Counted from the first letter of the stretch, positions 33,223 through 42,988 are shown. The stretch is DNA of 46,069 nt from an uncultured Deinococcota bacterium (GCA_947311535.1 CAMZLP010000057.1:1-46069); one strand, 5' to 3'. The notes: generated from the sequence alone by a model not told the origin. Numbers and translations: made by a program.

Positions 33223-33618
33223 TTATGCATTACGCTTACGACTTTTTAAACGGCAACCATTGTGTGGTGTTGGGGTATCATCAACAATAGAGCGTACATT
33301 TATACCAGTTGCCTGAATCGAGCGAATTGCCTGTTCACGCCCAGTACCAGTACCTCTTAAAATTATATCAAGCTGTGACATACCAACATTTTGAGCTTTT
33401 CTAGTAGCATCAGCTGCTGCAAGTTGAGCAGCATAAGGCGTGCCTTTTTTAGAGCCTTTATAACCAATAAGACCTGAACTAGACCAAGCAACAGTATTCC
33501 CATCTAAATCGGTAATAGTTATAATTGTATTGTTATAGCTTGCATGAATAAAAGCTTTTCCTTCAGGAATATTACGCTTACCACGCTTTTTCTTAGTTGT
33601 TTTTTTAGCTTTAGCCAT
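33223..33618 (-). CDS. rpsK: Small-subunit ribosomal protein uS11
   Basis: 131 residues. AFIHASYNNTIITITDLDGN (23-42) and the C-terminal signature TPTPHNGCRLKSRKRNA are typical of uS11, a platform protein near the anticodon of the E-site tRNA. A lysine-rich N-terminal tail (AKAKKTTKKKRGKRN) is present. 9 bp after rpsM. Confidence 0.97.
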   Translation of the reverse strand: MAKAKKTTKKKRGKRNIPEGKAFIHASYNNTIITITDLDGNTVAWSSSGLIGYKGSKKGTPYAAQLAAADATRKAQNVGMSQLDIILRGTGTGREQAIRSIQATGINVRSIVDDTPTPHNGCRLKSRKRNA

Positions 33619-33627
33619 AATATCCCT

Positions 33628-34008
33628 CTATTTCCTTGGTGCTTTCTTTTTACCCGCTACTGTACGACGAGGTCCTTTACGGGTACGTGCATTAGTTTTA
33701 GTCTTTTGACCGCGTACAGGCATACCTCTACGATGTCTTATGCCTCTATAACAACCAATATCCATCAAACGTTTAATATTCATTAGAACTTCACGTTTTA
33801 GGTCACCTTCAACTTTAAAATTCTGATCAATATAAGCACGGATTTTTTGTGCTTCTGCCTCTGTTAAATCCTTAACTCTAATATCAGGATCAACTTCTGT
33901 AGCTGCTAATATTTCTTGTGAGCGGCTTAAGCCTAGACCATAAATATATGGGAGAGCATATTCAATACGCTTATTTCTAGGTAAATCTACTCCAGCAATT
34001 CTTGCCAT
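33628..34008 (-). CDS. rpsM: Small-subunit ribosomal protein uS13
   Basis: 126 residues, from [26 protein letters not shown] to a basic C-terminal tail ([12 protein letters not shown]) that reaches the P site. [20 protein letters not shown] (88-107) is the family signature. It follows rpmJ by 2 bp, as in the usual infA-rpmJ-rpsM-rpsK block. Confidence 0.97.
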   Translation of the reverse strand: MARIAGVDLPRNKRIEYALPYIYGLGLSRSQEILAATEVDPDIRVKDLTEAEAQKIRAYIDQNFKVEGDLKREVLMNIKRLMDIGCYRGIRHRRGMPVRGQKTKTNARTRKGPRRTVAGKKKAPRK

Positions 34009-34010
34009 AT

Positions 34011-34127
34011 CTAACCTTGCCTCTGCTTATGTTTTGGATTAACTGAACAAATGACAAAAATTTTGCCATGTCTTTTAATTACCTTACATTTATCACACAT
34101 CGGTTTTACAGATGCTCTTACTTTCAT
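34011..34127 (-). CDS. rpmJ: Large-subunit ribosomal protein bL36
   Basis: A short gene, found by translating the gap between infA and rpsM: 38 residues, [20 protein letters not shown] to NPKHKQRQG. Cys11, Cys14, Cys27 and His33 form the zinc-binding C-C-C-H set, so this is the zinc-containing form. The stop is TAG, which shows that TAG is a normal stop in this genome. Confidence 0.95.
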   Translation of the reverse strand: MKVRASVKPMCDKCKVIKRHGKIFVICSVNPKHKQRQG

Positions 34128-34135
34128 CAAACAAC

Positions 34136-34423
34136 CTACTTCCTATAAACAATCCGACCCTTTTCAGGGTCATAAGTACTAATTTCGACAACTACCCTAT
34201 CTCCAGGTAATATTCTTATATAGTGACGTCTCATTTTACCACCAACATGAGCCAAAATTTCAGGACCAGCGTCAAGTTTAATAAAAAAGGTAGTATTTGG
34301 ACGTGCTTCTAAAACAACTCCTTCAGTACGAATAACATCCTGAGTTGTCTCTTCAGGGCGCTCTTTACGTTCATTTTCAACACGCATTGGTCGTCCTTTT
34401 CGTTTTATTTTACGCTTTGCCAC
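34136..34423 (-). CDS. infA: Translation initiation factor IF-1 with N-terminal extension
   Basis: 95 residues, against about 72 in most bacteria. The S1-like OB fold (about 26-95) is complete: [43 protein letters not shown] and the C-terminal [13 protein letters not shown] basic and acidic extension of about 25 residues ([20 protein letters not shown]) precedes it. The ATG at 34423 overlaps the end of map by 14 nt. I recall extended IF-1 in Deinococcus but could not check. Confidence 0.93.
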   Translation of the reverse strand: MAKRKIKRKGRPMRVENERKERPEETTQDVIRTEGVVLEARPNTTFFIKLDAGPEILAHVGGKMRRHYIRILPGDRVVVEISTYDPEKGRIVYRK

Positions 34424-35204
34424 TAAAACCTCCTACCGAAGCCAAACTAAAAACAGGTTGACCTTTTTTAGTTAATATCTTAGGTCCCTCTTTAGTAATA
34501 GCTACAGTATGCTCATAATGAGATGCAAGAGAGCTATTTGTTGTTACTGCCGTCCAGCCATCAGCCAAAATTTCAACAGCTGTCTGGCTTTGGGCTACCA
34601 TTGGCTCTATTGCTAAAACCAATCCTTCTCTTAAAACAGGACCAGTTCCTGCTTTACCAAAATTTGCTACCTCGGGTCCTTCATGAAATTTTCTACCAAT
34701 TCCATGTCCTACAAATTCACGAACAACCCAATAACCAGCATCTTCAACATGCTTTTGAATAGCAGCAGAAACATCACCTAATCTATTTCCTACCTGAGCT
34801 TGTTCTAAACCCACATAAAAAGACTTTTCAGTCACATCGATTAAGCGTGCAGCTTCTTGAGAAATATCACCCACAGAGTAAGTTTTCGCCATATCAGCTG
34901 CATAACCTTTATAAAAAGTTCCTATATCAACTGAAACTATGTCTCCAGATAATAATATTCGAGAACTTGGGATACCATGTACAACAACCTCGTTAATTGA
35001 TGTTATCAAAGTCTTAGGATAATTGTACAATCCTTTAAAAGCGGGCTTAGCGCCCTTTGAGAGGATAGCATCTTCTGCAATTTTGTTCAACTCTAAAGTA
35101 CTAACTCCAGGTCGAATACTTGCAGCAACAAGTTCCAAAGCTTCACGATTGATATCTGCAGCTTCGGCCATAATAGCTATCTCGGTAGGTCGTTTTAAAA
35201 TCAA
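34410..35204 (-). CDS. map: Methionine aminopeptidase, type I
   Basis: 264 residues; removes the initiator methionine from nascent proteins. The five metal ligands of the pita-bread fold are all visible: Asp93 (SVDIG), Asp104 (AADMAKTYS), His167 ([10 protein letters not shown]), Glu200 (AIEPM) and Glu231 (YEHTVAIT). No N-terminal zinc-finger extension, so type Ia. Its start overlaps the adk stop by 4 nt and its end overlaps infA. Confidence 0.97.
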   Translation of the reverse strand: MILKRPTEIAIMAEAADINREALELVAASIRPGVSTLELNKIAEDAILSKGAKPAFKGLYNYPKTLITSINEVVVHGIPSSRILLSGDIVSVDIGTFYKGYAADMAKTYSVGDISQEAARLIDVTEKSFYVGLEQAQVGNRLGDVSAAIQKHVEDAGYWVVREFVGHGIGRKFHEGPEVANFGKAGTGPVLREGLVLAIEPMVAQSQTAVEILADGWTAVTTNSSLASHYEHTVAITKEGPKILTKKGQPVFSLASVGGFSGKA

Positions 35205-35782
35205 GCCAAAACCTCTGAAATAGTTTTTGCGACTTCTTCTACAGTGCCCGATCCATTGATAGAAACAAGTTTATTTTGCCCTTGATAGTATTCAATCAGT
35301 GGCTTAGTTAACTCATGGTATACTTTCATTCGATTTCTAATTACTTCTTCATTATCATCGCTTCTACCTAATTCAGTAGCTCTATTTAATAAACGAGAAA
35401 TTAATTCTTCTTCATCTACTTCTATTAGTATAGTAGAGCTTATATCAGTAGACATCTCTTCTAAAAGTTTATCTAAGGCAATTGCTTGGGCGGTAGTACG
35501 AGGGAAACCATCTAACAAGAGGCGTATAATTTGCATAGACTCGAGCTCAGACCTAACCATAGCAACAATTAAATCATCAGATACTAAATTTCCTGCATCC
35601 ATAATAACTTTTGCTTTTTTACCTAAGTCTGTATCTCTTTTTACATGATCTCTTAACATATCGCCAGTTGAGAGCTTTCTAAGAACTCTAGAGTTAACTA
35701 AAATATCAGCCTGAGTACCTTTACCAGCACCAGGAGGGCCCATAAGCAATACAATTTCTGAACATGAGCACTCGTTAGACAT
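35201..35782 (-). CDS. adk: Adenylate kinase, short-LID form
   Basis: 193 residues from ATG 35782 (MSNECSCSEIVLL), chosen because GGAAGGAG lies 8 nt upstream; a GTG at 35800 would add six residues and overlap secY. P-loop GPPGAGKGTQ (15-24), NMP-site KLSTGDMLRDHVK and the LLLDGFPRTTAQA motif are intact. The LID is short (NRATELGRSDDNEE) and lacks the zinc cysteines. Interconverts AMP, ADP and ATP. It contains an ACTCGAGC near 35539. Confidence 0.96.
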   Translation of the reverse strand: MSNECSCSEIVLLMGPPGAGKGTQADILVNSRVLRKLSTGDMLRDHVKRDTDLGKKAKVIMDAGNLVSDDLIVAMVRSELESMQIIRLLLDGFPRTTAQAIALDKLLEEMSTDISSTILIEVDEEELISRLLNRATELGRSDDNEEVIRNRMKVYHELTKPLIEYYQGQNKLVSINGSGTVEEVAKTISEVLA

Positions 35783-35783
35783 T

Positions 35784-37094
35784 TTAGAAACTCCTTCCAC
35801 GACCGCGAATACGACCCTTACTTACAAAACCTTCATAGTGACGCATAGTCAATTGGCTTTCAACTTGACGCAAAGTATCTAAAGCAACCCCTACCATAAT
35901 TAGTAAGCCTGTACCAGAAAAAACAAAAGGTAAATTACCAGTATTGGTAATCCATGCAAATATTTGTGGAACTGCATTTACTAAACCAAGAAACAAAGCA
36001 CCCCACAAAGTAATACGATTTAGTATTTTCTGTAGATGATCAACAGTTTGTTGTCCAGGACGTACTCCCGGAATAAATGCACCTTGTTCACGAAGTTGTT
36101 CACCAATTCTTCTTGGGTCATAAGTGATTTGGGTATAAAAGAATGTAAATGCAACAATTAGCAATGTGCTAATAATCAAACCACGAGGATCTCGCTGATT
36201 AAACCAAGGAGATAACGACTGTAACCAAAGCACGTTAGGAAATGCGCCAATTATTGTTGGTGGCAAAATTAAGATTGATACTGCAAAAATAATTGGAATC
36301 ACACCAGCAGCATTTAGGCGCATAGGGATATAAGTAGTTTGACCGCCCATCACTCTGCGTCCACGAACTTGCCGCGCATACTGAATCGGAATTCTTCGCT
36401 CAGCTTGCTGAACAAGTACCATACCAGCGATTGCAATTACTAAAAGTACTAAGTAAATAATTAAACTAAATATATTGCCTTGTCCTTGATTTATTAAGAC
36501 AAACTGCTGTACAAGAGCTCCAGGGAAAGCAACTACAATACCCGCATAAATAATTAGCGAAATACCGTTACCTACTCCAAACTCCGTAATTTTTTCACCA
36601 AGCCACATTACCAAAGCAATACCGGCAACCTGAGTAACTACAACAATAAACCAAAAGAATGGTCCATTATTCCAACCTGGCTTAAGTACATTACCTAATA
36701 GTGCAATAGCTAAAAACACTGATTGGATTGCACCCAATGCAATTGCTGCGTAGCGAGTATATCGGGCAATTTTACGCGTACCTTCTTGTCCTTCTTTTTG
36801 TAACTTTTCCAAAGGAGGATAAATAGAAGTAAGCATTTGAAAAATGATACTAGCCGTAATATATGGAATAACCCCTAAGGCTGCGATAGAAAATACACTA
36901 AAGTTACCGCCAGAAATAAAGTTCAAAAGTGTAAAAACACCATTATCCAAAGCACCACCGCGTAGCGCATCTATATTAATCCCTGGCGTAGGCACAAAGT
37001 TAAGTAGGCGATAGACAGCTAATAAGCCTAGGGTAATGAACAACTTATTCCTTAAATCAGGAATAAGAAGTGCATTACGAAATGCCTTTAACAT
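35784..37094 (-). CDS. secY: Protein translocase subunit SecY
   Basis: 436 residues with ten membrane segments, the channel of the Sec translocon. RNALLIPDLRNKLFITLGLLAVYRL begins TM1; LGVIPYITASIIFQMLTS (near 74-91), GNGISLIIYAGIV (near 176-188) and the cytosolic loop GGQTTYIPMRLNAAGVIPIIFA (near 250-271) are SecY signatures. The plug region GGALDNGVFTLLNFISGGNFS is present. Its GTG/ATG junction overlaps rplO by one base. Confidence 0.97.
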   Translation of the reverse strand: MLKAFRNALLIPDLRNKLFITLGLLAVYRLLNFVPTPGINIDALRGGALDNGVFTLLNFISGGNFSVFSIAALGVIPYITASIIFQMLTSIYPPLEKLQKEGQEGTRKIARYTRYAAIALGAIQSVFLAIALLGNVLKPGWNNGPFFWFIVVVTQVAGIALVMWLGEKITEFGVGNGISLIIYAGIVVAFPGALVQQFVLINQGQGNIFSLIIYLVLLVIAIAGMVLVQQAERRIPIQYARQVRGRRVMGGQTTYIPMRLNAAGVIPIIFAVSILILPPTIIGAFPNVLWLQSLSPWFNQRDPRGLIISTLLIVAFTFFYTQITYDPRRIGEQLREQGAFIPGVRPGQQTVDHLQKILNRITLWGALFLGLVNAVPQIFAWITNTGNLPFVFSGTGLLIMVGVALDTLRQVESQLTMRHYEGFVSKGRIRGRGRSF

Positions 37095-37558
37095 TAGTCT
37101 TCACCTTCGGATTTAGCAATAAGCACTGAACCAGCCGCAGCTTCAATAGCTTTTATAGCTGTTTTACTATAAGCATCTAAGCTAAGTTTTAAACCCTTAA
37201 CTGATAATTCACCATTAGCTAAAAGCTTAACTGGCTTTCTAAAATTCTTAATTAAACCCATTGATTTTAGAGCTTCAGAATCTACAGTTGCACCTTCAGA
37301 AAATCTATTAAGGTCACTCAAATTAATAACATAATAGTCAAGGCGATATCTATTGTTATTAAAACCACGTTTTGGTAAACGCATGATTAGTCTAGAGCGT
37401 CCACCTTCCCAGCCTGGGCTTTGACTAAAACCACTACGGCTCTTTTGTCCTTTTTGTCCACGACCAGCAGTTTTGCCAGTTCCGCTACCAGTTCCACGTC
37501 CTACGCGTCTTCTGGCCTTTTTTGAACCTTTGGCAGGTCTTAAATCATTTAATTTCAT
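37094..37558 (-). CDS. rplO: Large-subunit ribosomal protein uL15
   Basis: 154 residues. The Gly/Lys/Arg-rich N-terminus (MKLNDLRPAKGSKKARRRVGRGTGSGTGKTAGRGQKGQ) that threads through the 23S core is followed by the globular domain (about 55-150). One base overlap with secY and 2 bp after rpmD, the standard order. Confidence 0.97.
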   Translation of the reverse strand: MKLNDLRPAKGSKKARRRVGRGTGSGTGKTAGRGQKGQKSRSGFSQSPGWEGGRSRLIMRLPKRGFNNNRYRLDYYVINLSDLNRFSEGATVDSEALKSMGLIKNFRKPVKLLANGELSVKGLKLSLDAYSKTAIKAIEAAAGSVLIAKSEGED

Positions 37559-37560
37559 AT

Positions 37561-37728
37561 TTAATCTTCTACCTTCAAAAGAAAAGAGACTTTGTTAACC
37601 ATACCTCTAACATCTCTAGTATCTTTAACCTCGCGCGAGCTACCTCTTTTACGTAAACCCAAGGCATAGACTGTATTACGCTGGTCTTTTTTTACACCAA
37701 TTAGGCTACGCACTAAAGTTATCTTCAT
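37561..37728 (-). CDS. rpmD: Large-subunit ribosomal protein uL30
   Basis: A short gene found by translating the gap between rpsE and rplO: 55 residues, [20 protein letters not shown] to [31 protein letters not shown] (24-44) fits uL30 (usual SLIGRxxxQ... LGL signature). The ATG overlaps the TGA of rpsE by 4 nt. Confidence 0.95.
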   Translation of the reverse strand: MKITLVRSLIGVKKDQRNTVYALGLRKRGSSREVKDTRDVRGMVNKVSFLLKVED

Positions 37729-38192
37729 TGTGCTGCCTCACGTTCAGCGACTGACTCTTCGTAGGTTTTTAGTTGTTTTAGGCCGTTTATAACAGCATAA
37801 GCAACATTTGTTTCATTGCGTGAACCCAGTTCTTTTGTTAAAAGATTACGATAACCTGCTAATTCTAATATAGCCCTTGGAACACTGCCAGCAATAATAC
37901 CTGTAGCTGCACCAGCTGGCTTAATCATTACATTACTAGTTCCATGAACTCCAACTACACCATGAGGTACAGTACCTGGCTCTTCAATTGGTACTTCAAT
38001 GACATTTCTCTTTGCCATATAGTTACCCTTTTGAATTGCAACTGGAACTTGTTTAGCTTTTCCTAAACCTACCCCAACACGCCCATTGCCGTCACCGACG
38101 GCTACCATTGCTCCAAAACGAAAGCGACGACCACCTTTATAAGTCTTGGCAGTTCGGCGAATAAATAAAACCTTATCTTCGAAATCTTCCAT
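37725..38192 (-). CDS. rpsE: Small-subunit ribosomal protein uS5
   Basis: 155 residues. The N-terminal double-stranded-RNA-binding domain has [37 protein letters not shown] (3-39), and the C-terminal domain [36 protein letters not shown] (77-112) carries the S5 signature. Contributes to decoding fidelity. One-base overlap with rplR, 4-nt overlap with rpmD. Confidence 0.97.
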   Translation of the reverse strand: MEDFEDKVLFIRRTAKTYKGGRRFRFGAMVAVGDGNGRVGVGLGKAKQVPVAIQKGNYMAKRNVIEVPIEEPGTVPHGVVGVHGTSNVMIKPAGAATGIIAGSVPRAILELAGYRNLLTKELGSRNETNVAYAVINGLKQLKTYEESVAEREAAQ

Positions 38193-38539
38193 TAGAAGTT
38201 CAAGCCTCCTTCACGTGCACCTTCGGCCAAAGCTTTTACGCGACCGTGGTAACGATATGCTGCCCTATCAAAGATTACATCTTTAATACCAGCAGCCAAA
38301 GCTCTCTCAGCTAATAGTTTTCCAGCAGCTCGAGCCTGTTCTTTTTTATCCCCATCTAATTTTAGAGCTTTTGTATTGGCTTCAGCCAATGTAACACCCT
38401 GACGAGAATCAATAATTTGAGCATAAATAAATTTATTACTTCTAAATACACTTAGACGCATACGACCATTATCAACTGGACGCTTTAAGCGACGCTGAGT
38501 ACGGAATTTACGTCTAGTTTGACGAGATAATCTAGCCAC
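38192..38539 (-). CDS. rplR: Large-subunit ribosomal protein uL18
   Basis: 115 residues; binds 5S rRNA. The basic N-terminus ([19 protein letters not shown]) and [16 protein letters not shown] (29-44) and the C-terminal [21 protein letters not shown] are typical. A GCTCGAGC palindrome at 38328 reads Ala-Arg-Ala ([17 protein letters not shown]). Confidence 0.97.
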   Translation of the reverse strand: MARLSRQTRRKFRTQRRLKRPVDNGRMRLSVFRSNKFIYAQIIDSRQGVTLAEANTKALKLDGDKKEQARAAGKLLAERALAAGIKDVIFDRAAYRYHGRVKALAEGAREGGLNF

Positions 38540-38548
38540 AATTCCTCC

Positions 38549-39094
38549 TTAACCTGCAGCCGCAGCGGCTTTACCCGGCTTGAGTCTAATATGTTCGCCT
38601 TCATAGCGAACACCCTTACCATGATAAGAATCTGGTGGACGCTTAGCACGGATATTAGCAGCAACTTGACCAACTACTTGCTTATCTATGCCAGTTATGA
38701 CGATTTTAGTTTGTTCTGGTGTTTCTATGGTTACACCCTCTGGTGCAGTTACCAAAACAGGATGAGAAAAGCCTAGGCTTAAATCAACAACATTATTCTT
38801 AGCATTAGCACGATAACCTACACCACGTATTTCTAAATTACGAGTATAGCCTTGGCTAACACCGATAACTGCATTATTTATCAAGCTTCTTGCCAAACCA
38901 TGCTGGGCTCTATCATCACGATGATCGCTTGGACGCTCTACAGTTAAACTGCCATCTTCAATTTTTACAGTTAGTCTCGAGCTAATAGGAAACTCTAGTT
39001 GCCCTTTAGGGCCTTTAACTTTAACAATAGAATTATTGACACTAACTTCCACTCCAGCAACAATATCAACTGGTGCTCTACCTATTCTTGACAT
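38549..39094 (-). CDS. rplF: Large-subunit ribosomal protein uL6
   Basis: 181 residues from ATG 39094, which overlaps the rpsH stop (TAATG); two further codons upstream (TTG, GTA) are probably not used. MSRIGRAPVDIVAGVEVSVN begins the first of two duplicated domains, and KRPPDSYHGKGVRYEGEHIRLKPGKA closes the second with the uL6 signature. An Ala/Gly tail follows. Confidence 0.97.
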   Translation of the reverse strand: MSRIGRAPVDIVAGVEVSVNNSIVKVKGPKGQLEFPISSRLTVKIEDGSLTVERPSDHRDDRAQHGLARSLINNAVIGVSQGYTRNLEIRGVGYRANAKNNVVDLSLGFSHPVLVTAPEGVTIETPEQTKIVITGIDKQVVGQVAANIRAKRPPDSYHGKGVRYEGEHIRLKPGKAAAAAG

Positions 39095-39489
39095 TACCAA
39101 ACCTCACAAACGACTTCGCCACCAATATTTTGGCGACGAGCATCTCGGTCAACTAAAATTCCTTTTGATGTTGAAATTAAAGCAATGCCTAAACCACCAC
39201 GTACTACAGGAATTGCATCAGATTTAACATAAAAACGTCTACCTGGTTTAGAAATACGGGTAATTTTATTTATTATTGACTTACGCCTTGGTCCATATTT
39301 TAGCCCCATACGTAAGAACGGTTTTCCATCTACATCTACGGTATCAACTGATTTTATATAGCCTTCTTTGACTAATACATCAGCTAGTGCTTTTTTAAAT
39401 TTGCTGGCTGGTACATCAACATCCGGGTTTGCAATTGCAGCTGCATTACGAATGCGTGTAAGCATATCAGCGATAGGGTCTGTTAACAT
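39094..39489 (-). CDS. rpsH: Small-subunit ribosomal protein uS8
   Basis: 131 residues. DPIADMLTRIRNAAAIANPDVDVPASKFK (4-32) and the C-terminal IALISTSKGILVDRDARRQNIGGEVVCEVW match uS8, which binds the central 16S domain. In E. coli it is the spc-operon repressor. It is 55 bp after rpsZ, the largest gap inside the operon. Confidence 0.97.
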   Translation of the reverse strand: MLTDPIADMLTRIRNAAAIANPDVDVPASKFKKALADVLVKEGYIKSVDTVDVDGKPFLRMGLKYGPRRKSIINKITRISKPGRRFYVKSDAIPVVRGGLGIALISTSKGILVDRDARRQNIGGEVVCEVW

Positions 39490-39544
39490 TTTATTTCGAG
39501 AGCGGTATCAAATTCTTGACCGTACTCCCTAACCTCCTTCAAGA

Positions 39545-39730
39545 TTACCAACTGGCTTTTTTTACTCCTGGTAAATAACCCTTATGGGCCATTTCACGTA
39601 AACAAATTCGGCAAAGCCCAAAGTCACGTACGTAGGCACGTGGACGACCACAATTCTGACAACGGTTAATTTGCCTTACTTTGAACTTTGGTGTGCGTTT
39701 GGTCTTTGCAATATGTGCTTTAGATGCCAC
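39545..39730 (-). CDS. rpsZ: Small-subunit ribosomal protein uS14, zinc type
   Basis: 61 residues, the short S14Z form. [21 protein letters not shown] (24-44) supplies two CxxC pairs for zinc, followed by [17 protein letters not shown]. Most bacteria with an ancestral spc operon carry this type. 10 bp after rplE. Confidence 0.97.
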   Translation of the reverse strand: MASKAHIAKTKRTPKFKVRQINRCQNCGRPRAYVRDFGLCRICLREMAHKGYLPGVKKASW

Positions 39731-39740
39731 TATTACTCCT

Positions 39741-40289
39741 TTATTTCTTAAACGGCATGCCTAAAAGCTCAAGTAAGCTTTTAGCTTCTTCGTCTGACTT
39801 AGCAGTAGTGACGATAGTAATATCCATACCACGCGCACTATCAACTTGATCGTAACTTAATTCTGGAAAAACCAGCATCTCTTTAATACCTAAACTGTAA
39901 TTACCTCGGCCATCAAAACTTTTTGTTGGAACTCCTCGAAAATCTCGAACTCGAGGCAAAGCAATATTAACTAATTTTTCTAAAAATATCCACATTTTAT
40001 CGCCACGAAGAGTAACTTTTACGCCAATTGGCATACCTTCACGGATTTTAAAATTAGAAACAGACTTTTTAGATTTAGTTATAACAGGTCGCTGTAAACT
40101 AATTTGGGCAAGGTCTTTAGCTGCTTTTTCGACTACTCGTGAGTCATCTTTAGCTTCGCCAACACCCATATTAAGCACTATTTTTTCAAGCTTAGGCACA
40201 GCCATTACATTAGGATAGCCATGACGCTTTATCATTTCAGGGACAGCTTTTTCTTTATAAGAGTTTCTTAAATTTACATTAATTCCCAT
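39741..40289 (-). CDS. rplE: Large-subunit ribosomal protein uL5
   Basis: 182 residues. Contacts 5S rRNA and P-site t[16 protein letters not shown] (34-46), [25 protein letters not shown] (73-97) and the C-terminal [23 protein letters not shown] are uL5 markers. 7 bp after rplX. Confidence 0.97.
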   Translation of the reverse strand: MGINVNLRNSYKEKAVPEMIKRHGYPNVMAVPKLEKIVLNMGVGEAKDDSRVVEKAAKDLAQISLQRPVITKSKKSVSNFKIREGMPIGVKVTLRGDKMWIFLEKLVNIALPRVRDFRGVPTKSFDGRGNYSLGIKEMLVFPELSYDQVDSARGMDITIVTTAKSDEEAKSLLELLGMPFKK

Positions 40290-40296
40290 AATTTAC

Positions 40297-40632
40297 CTAG
40301 TCCTCGAACCTAACACCGCTTTTTGCACTCACACGGTATTTGCCTACTTCGTCAAACTTATAAGCGACTCTGGTAACTTCAGATGTTTTAGGATCGATAA
40401 TTTGTACATTACTGACATGGATTGGTGCTTCAATTTCTATAATTCCACCTTGTGGATTGTTTTGTGTAGGTCGCTGAGCTTTTTTAATGATATTAGCACC
40501 CTCAACAATCACTCGGCCAGTTTCACGAAATACAGATAATATTCTACCTTCAACACCTTTTGAGCGACCAGATATGACTTTTACTCGGTCACCTTGTCTT
40601 AGTCTTATTTTCATTGTATTAGGTTTAGCCAC
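40297..40632 (-). CDS. rplX: Large-subunit ribosomal protein uL24
   Basis: 111 residues with a KOW motif near the N-terminus (IRLRQGDRVKVISGRSKGVEGRILSVF, 9-35), which starts 50S assembly. KKAQRPTQNNPQGGIIEIEAPIHVSNV follows. One-base overlap with rplN. Confidence 0.97.
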   Translation of the reverse strand: MAKPNTMKIRLRQGDRVKVISGRSKGVEGRILSVFRETGRVIVEGANIIKKAQRPTQNNPQGGIIEIEAPIHVSNVQIIDPKTSEVTRVAYKFDEVGKYRVSAKSGVRFED

Positions 40633-41000
40633 TATAATACCTCCGGTGCAAGAGATAATATTCTCATATATTTCTTGTTCCTAAGTTCTCTAGCAACTGG
40701 CCCAAAAACCCTAGTACCTCGGGGTTCATTATTATTATTTAATAAAACTGCGGCATTACTATCAAAACGAATTGCTGAACCGTCTTTACGTTTAATTTCT
40801 TTTTTAGTTCTCACAATTACAGCCTTAATTACTTCGCCTTTTTTTACTCCAGAATGCGGGATAGCCTCTTTAACAGAAGCAACTACCACATCACCTACAG
40901 AGCCAAATATTTGACGACCAGTTCCTAAAACTCTAATAACTTGTATTCTACGAGCTCCAGAATTATCAGCAACTTCTAGATAAGATTCTTGTTGAACCAT
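40632..41000 (-). CDS. rplN: Large-subunit ribosomal protein uL14
   Basis: 122 residues, the exact family length. [25 protein letters not shown] (2-26) and [28 protein letters not shown] at the C-terminus are diagnostic. Lies at the subunit interface and binds uL19. Confidence 0.98.
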   Translation of the reverse strand: MVQQESYLEVADNSGARRIQVIRVLGTGRQIFGSVGDVVVASVKEAIPHSGVKKGEVIKAVIVRTKKEIKRKDGSAIRFDSNAAVLLNNNNEPRGTRVFGPVARELRNKKYMRILSLAPEVL

Positions 41001-41004
41001 AAGC

Positions 41005-41250
41005 CTAGCCTCTTGCCTTTTCTATGAGCTTAGTTACTTTAAAGTTCTTTCTTTTACTAATTGGTCGTGTAGAGACTATCTCAACAAGGTCGCCAGTATC
41101 AATATCATTGGCTTCATTATGAGCAAGATATTTTTTACTTTTGGTCATAACCTTGTTATAAAGTGGGTGCTTAAAACGACGTTCTATCAGAACAGTCACA
41201 GTTTTATCAGCCTTATCACTTACTACACGCCCTTGTAAGATTTTTTTCAT
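41005..41250 (-). CDS. rpsQ: Small-subunit ribosomal protein uS17
   Basis: 81 residues. An OB-fold protein: [42 protein letters not shown] (5-46), then [22 protein letters not shown]. 4-nt overlap with rpmC. Confidence 0.97.
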   Translation of the reverse strand: MKKILQGRVVSDKADKTVTVLIERRFKHPLYNKVMTKSKKYLAHNEANDIDTGDLVEIVSTRPISKRKNFKVTKLIEKARG

Positions 41251-41453
41251 TGTGCTTTTACCTCTTCTTGGGCTATTGTCAAAAGTCTAGCAATCTGACG
41301 TTTTTTAGCAGATATTTCTTTAACATTGCTAAGCTGACTAATTTTGGCAGTGAATCTTAATTCTCTGATACTTTGGCGCAATTCTGCAACAGCTTGGCTT
41401 ATTTCGTCAGGGCTTAGACTACGAATCTCGTTTGGACTACTGAGCTTCATCAT
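41247..41453 (-). CDS. rpmC: Large-subunit ribosomal protein uL29
   Basis: 68 residues, two antiparallel helices: [30 protein letters not shown] and [19 protein letters not shown]. Lies at the exit tunnel, where SRP and trigger factor dock. Overlaps rplP by 17 nt. Confidence 0.95.
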   Translation of the reverse strand: MMKLSSPNEIRSLSPDEISQAVAELRQSIRELRFTAKISQLSNVKEISAKKRQIARLLTIAQEEVKAQ

Positions 41454-41862
41454 AGACCTCCCGCTTAATCATTTTTGTTCTTACCGGAAGCTTGTGGCTT
41501 GCTAGACGAAATGCTTCTTTAGCCATCTCTTCAGAAACATTACCAACTTCAAATAAAATACGACCAGGTTTTACAACTGCCACCCAATATTCTACAGCAC
41601 CCTTACCTTTACCCATTCGAACTTCTTGAGGTTTTTTAGTAACTGGTTTATCTGGGAATATCCGAATATAAATTTTACCACTGCGTTTAAAATAACGACT
41701 CATAGTAATACGACAAGCCTCAATTTGGTTTGATTTAATCCAAACAGGCTCGAGCGCAATCAATGCATAATCACCAAAAGCGATATAATCTCCACCTTTA
41801 GTAGCGCCTTTCATACGTCCGCGCATTTGTTTACGATGCTTTACACGTTTAGGAATAAGCAT
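41437..41862 (-). CDS. rplP: Large-subunit ribosomal protein uL16
   Basis: 141 residues. [24 protein letters not shown] begins the family; the signature is [41 protein letters not shown] (66-106). Organises the A-site tRNA region. Starts immediately after the rpsC stop. A GCTCGAGC palindrome at 41748 lies inside the codons for Ala-Leu-Glu-Pro. Confidence 0.97.
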   Translation of the reverse strand: MLIPKRVKHRKQMRGRMKGATKGGDYIAFGDYALIALEPVWIKSNQIEACRITMSRYFKRSGKIYIRIFPDKPVTKKPQEVRMGKGKGAVEYWVAVVKPGRILFEVGNVSEEMAKEAFRLASHKLPVRTKMIKREVYDEAQ

Positions 41863-42657
41863 TTAACTCTTCCCCCTTGGTGGCCTATTATTACCGCCAG
41901 AAGCAGCACGCGATTGTCCGCCAGCACCTGGGCCAGAACGACGTCGCTGAGGGCGACGGCGGCGTTTATTCTTTTTAACATCCTCACGACTTTTAGAAGA
42001 AATTGTCGCCGCAGATCTTTGTTTATCACCAACAACTTCACCATGAAAAACCCATGCTTTTACACCGATTTTACCATACTGTGTTGCTGCTTCTGCTGTA
42101 CCATAATCAATATCAGCACGAATAGTTTGCAGTGGAACCCGACCATCACTAAAGTGTTCGGCTCGAGCCTGTTCTGCACCATTTAAACGGCCTGAACAAC
42201 GAATTTTACAGCCTTGCGCACCTGATTCCATAGCACGCTGAATTGCTTGCTGCATGGCACGCCTAAATTGAAATCTACGCTCTAGTTGCTCTGCGACTTT
42301 AACTGCAATTAATTGGCCACTAATATTAGGATTAGGAACCTCTTGTACATTTAAAGAAATATTACTACCTGAGATAGATTTTTCTAGCTGACTACGCAAA
42401 GCTTTAATAGTTTCGCCACCACGCCCAATTACCACACCAGGTTTAGCAGTTCTTACTGTTACGCTAATGCTTTGAGCAGCGCGTTCAATACTAATACGCT
42501 CAATACCTGAATGTCCGACTTCTTTTTGAATAAGTTCACGAATAAGCCCATCTTCGGCAAGATAGCGAGGATAGTCTTTGAAATTAGCATACCAACGTGC
42601 AGAAGGCTCTTTGATAATTCCTAAACGAAAACCTAATGGATTGACCTTATTACCCAT
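41863..42657 (-). CDS. rpsC: Small-subunit ribosomal protein uS3 with a long basic C-terminal tail
   Basis: 264 residues, longer than the usual 210-235. The KH domain is at about 40-110 (VRTAKPGVVIGRGGETIKALRSQLEKS holds the GxxG loop) and the C-terminal domain at about 110-210 ends VFHGEVVG. The last 55 residues are a low-complexity Arg/Lys/Gly/Pro tail (KKNKRRRRPQRRRSG ... NNRPPRGKS). A GCTCGAGC palindrome at 42161 reads Ala-Arg-Ala. Confidence 0.97.
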   Translation of the reverse strand: MGNKVNPLGFRLGIIKEPSARWYANFKDYPRYLAEDGLIRELIQKEVGHSGIERISIERAAQSISVTVRTAKPGVVIGRGGETIKALRSQLEKSISGSNISLNVQEVPNPNISGQLIAVKVAEQLERRFQFRRAMQQAIQRAMESGAQGCKIRCSGRLNGAEQARAEHFSDGRVPLQTIRADIDYGTAEAATQYGKIGVKAWVFHGEVVGDKQRSAATISSKSREDVKKNKRRRRPQRRRSGPGAGGQSRAASGGNNRPPRGKS

Positions 42658-42988
42658 TACGCTCCTCCAATGTAATGTTGATATGGCTTGTGCGCTTACG
42701 CATTACATCAGCGCTACCACGAGCACGTGGTAAAAAACGCTTAATAGTAGTACCCTCATCAACTCTGATTTCTGAAATAAATAAGCTGTCTTCAAACATA
42801 TCATGATTGTTTACAGCATTTGCTTTAGCACTTTGTAATAGTTTTAAGATAGGCCCAGAAGATCTCCTGTTTGTAAAACTCAAAATATTCTCAGCTTCAG
42901 AAACACTTTTACCTCTAATTAAATCAGCTACCAAACGTGATTTCCTAGGGGCAACTCTTAACATAGTTAATTTAGCTTTTGCCTTCAT
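42650..42988 (-). CDS. rplV: Large-subunit ribosomal protein uL22
   Basis: 112 residues. RVAPRKSRLVADLIRGKSVSEAENIL (11-36) and the C-terminal PRARGSADVMRKRTSHINITLEE, the beta-hairpin that lines the exit tunnel, identify it. Overlaps rpsC by 8 nt and rpsS by one base. Confidence 0.97.
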   Translation of the reverse strand: MKAKAKLTMLRVAPRKSRLVADLIRGKSVSEAENILSFTNRRSSGPILKLLQSAKANAVNNHDMFEDSLFISEIRVDEGTTIKRFLPRARGSADVMRKRTSHINITLEERNG

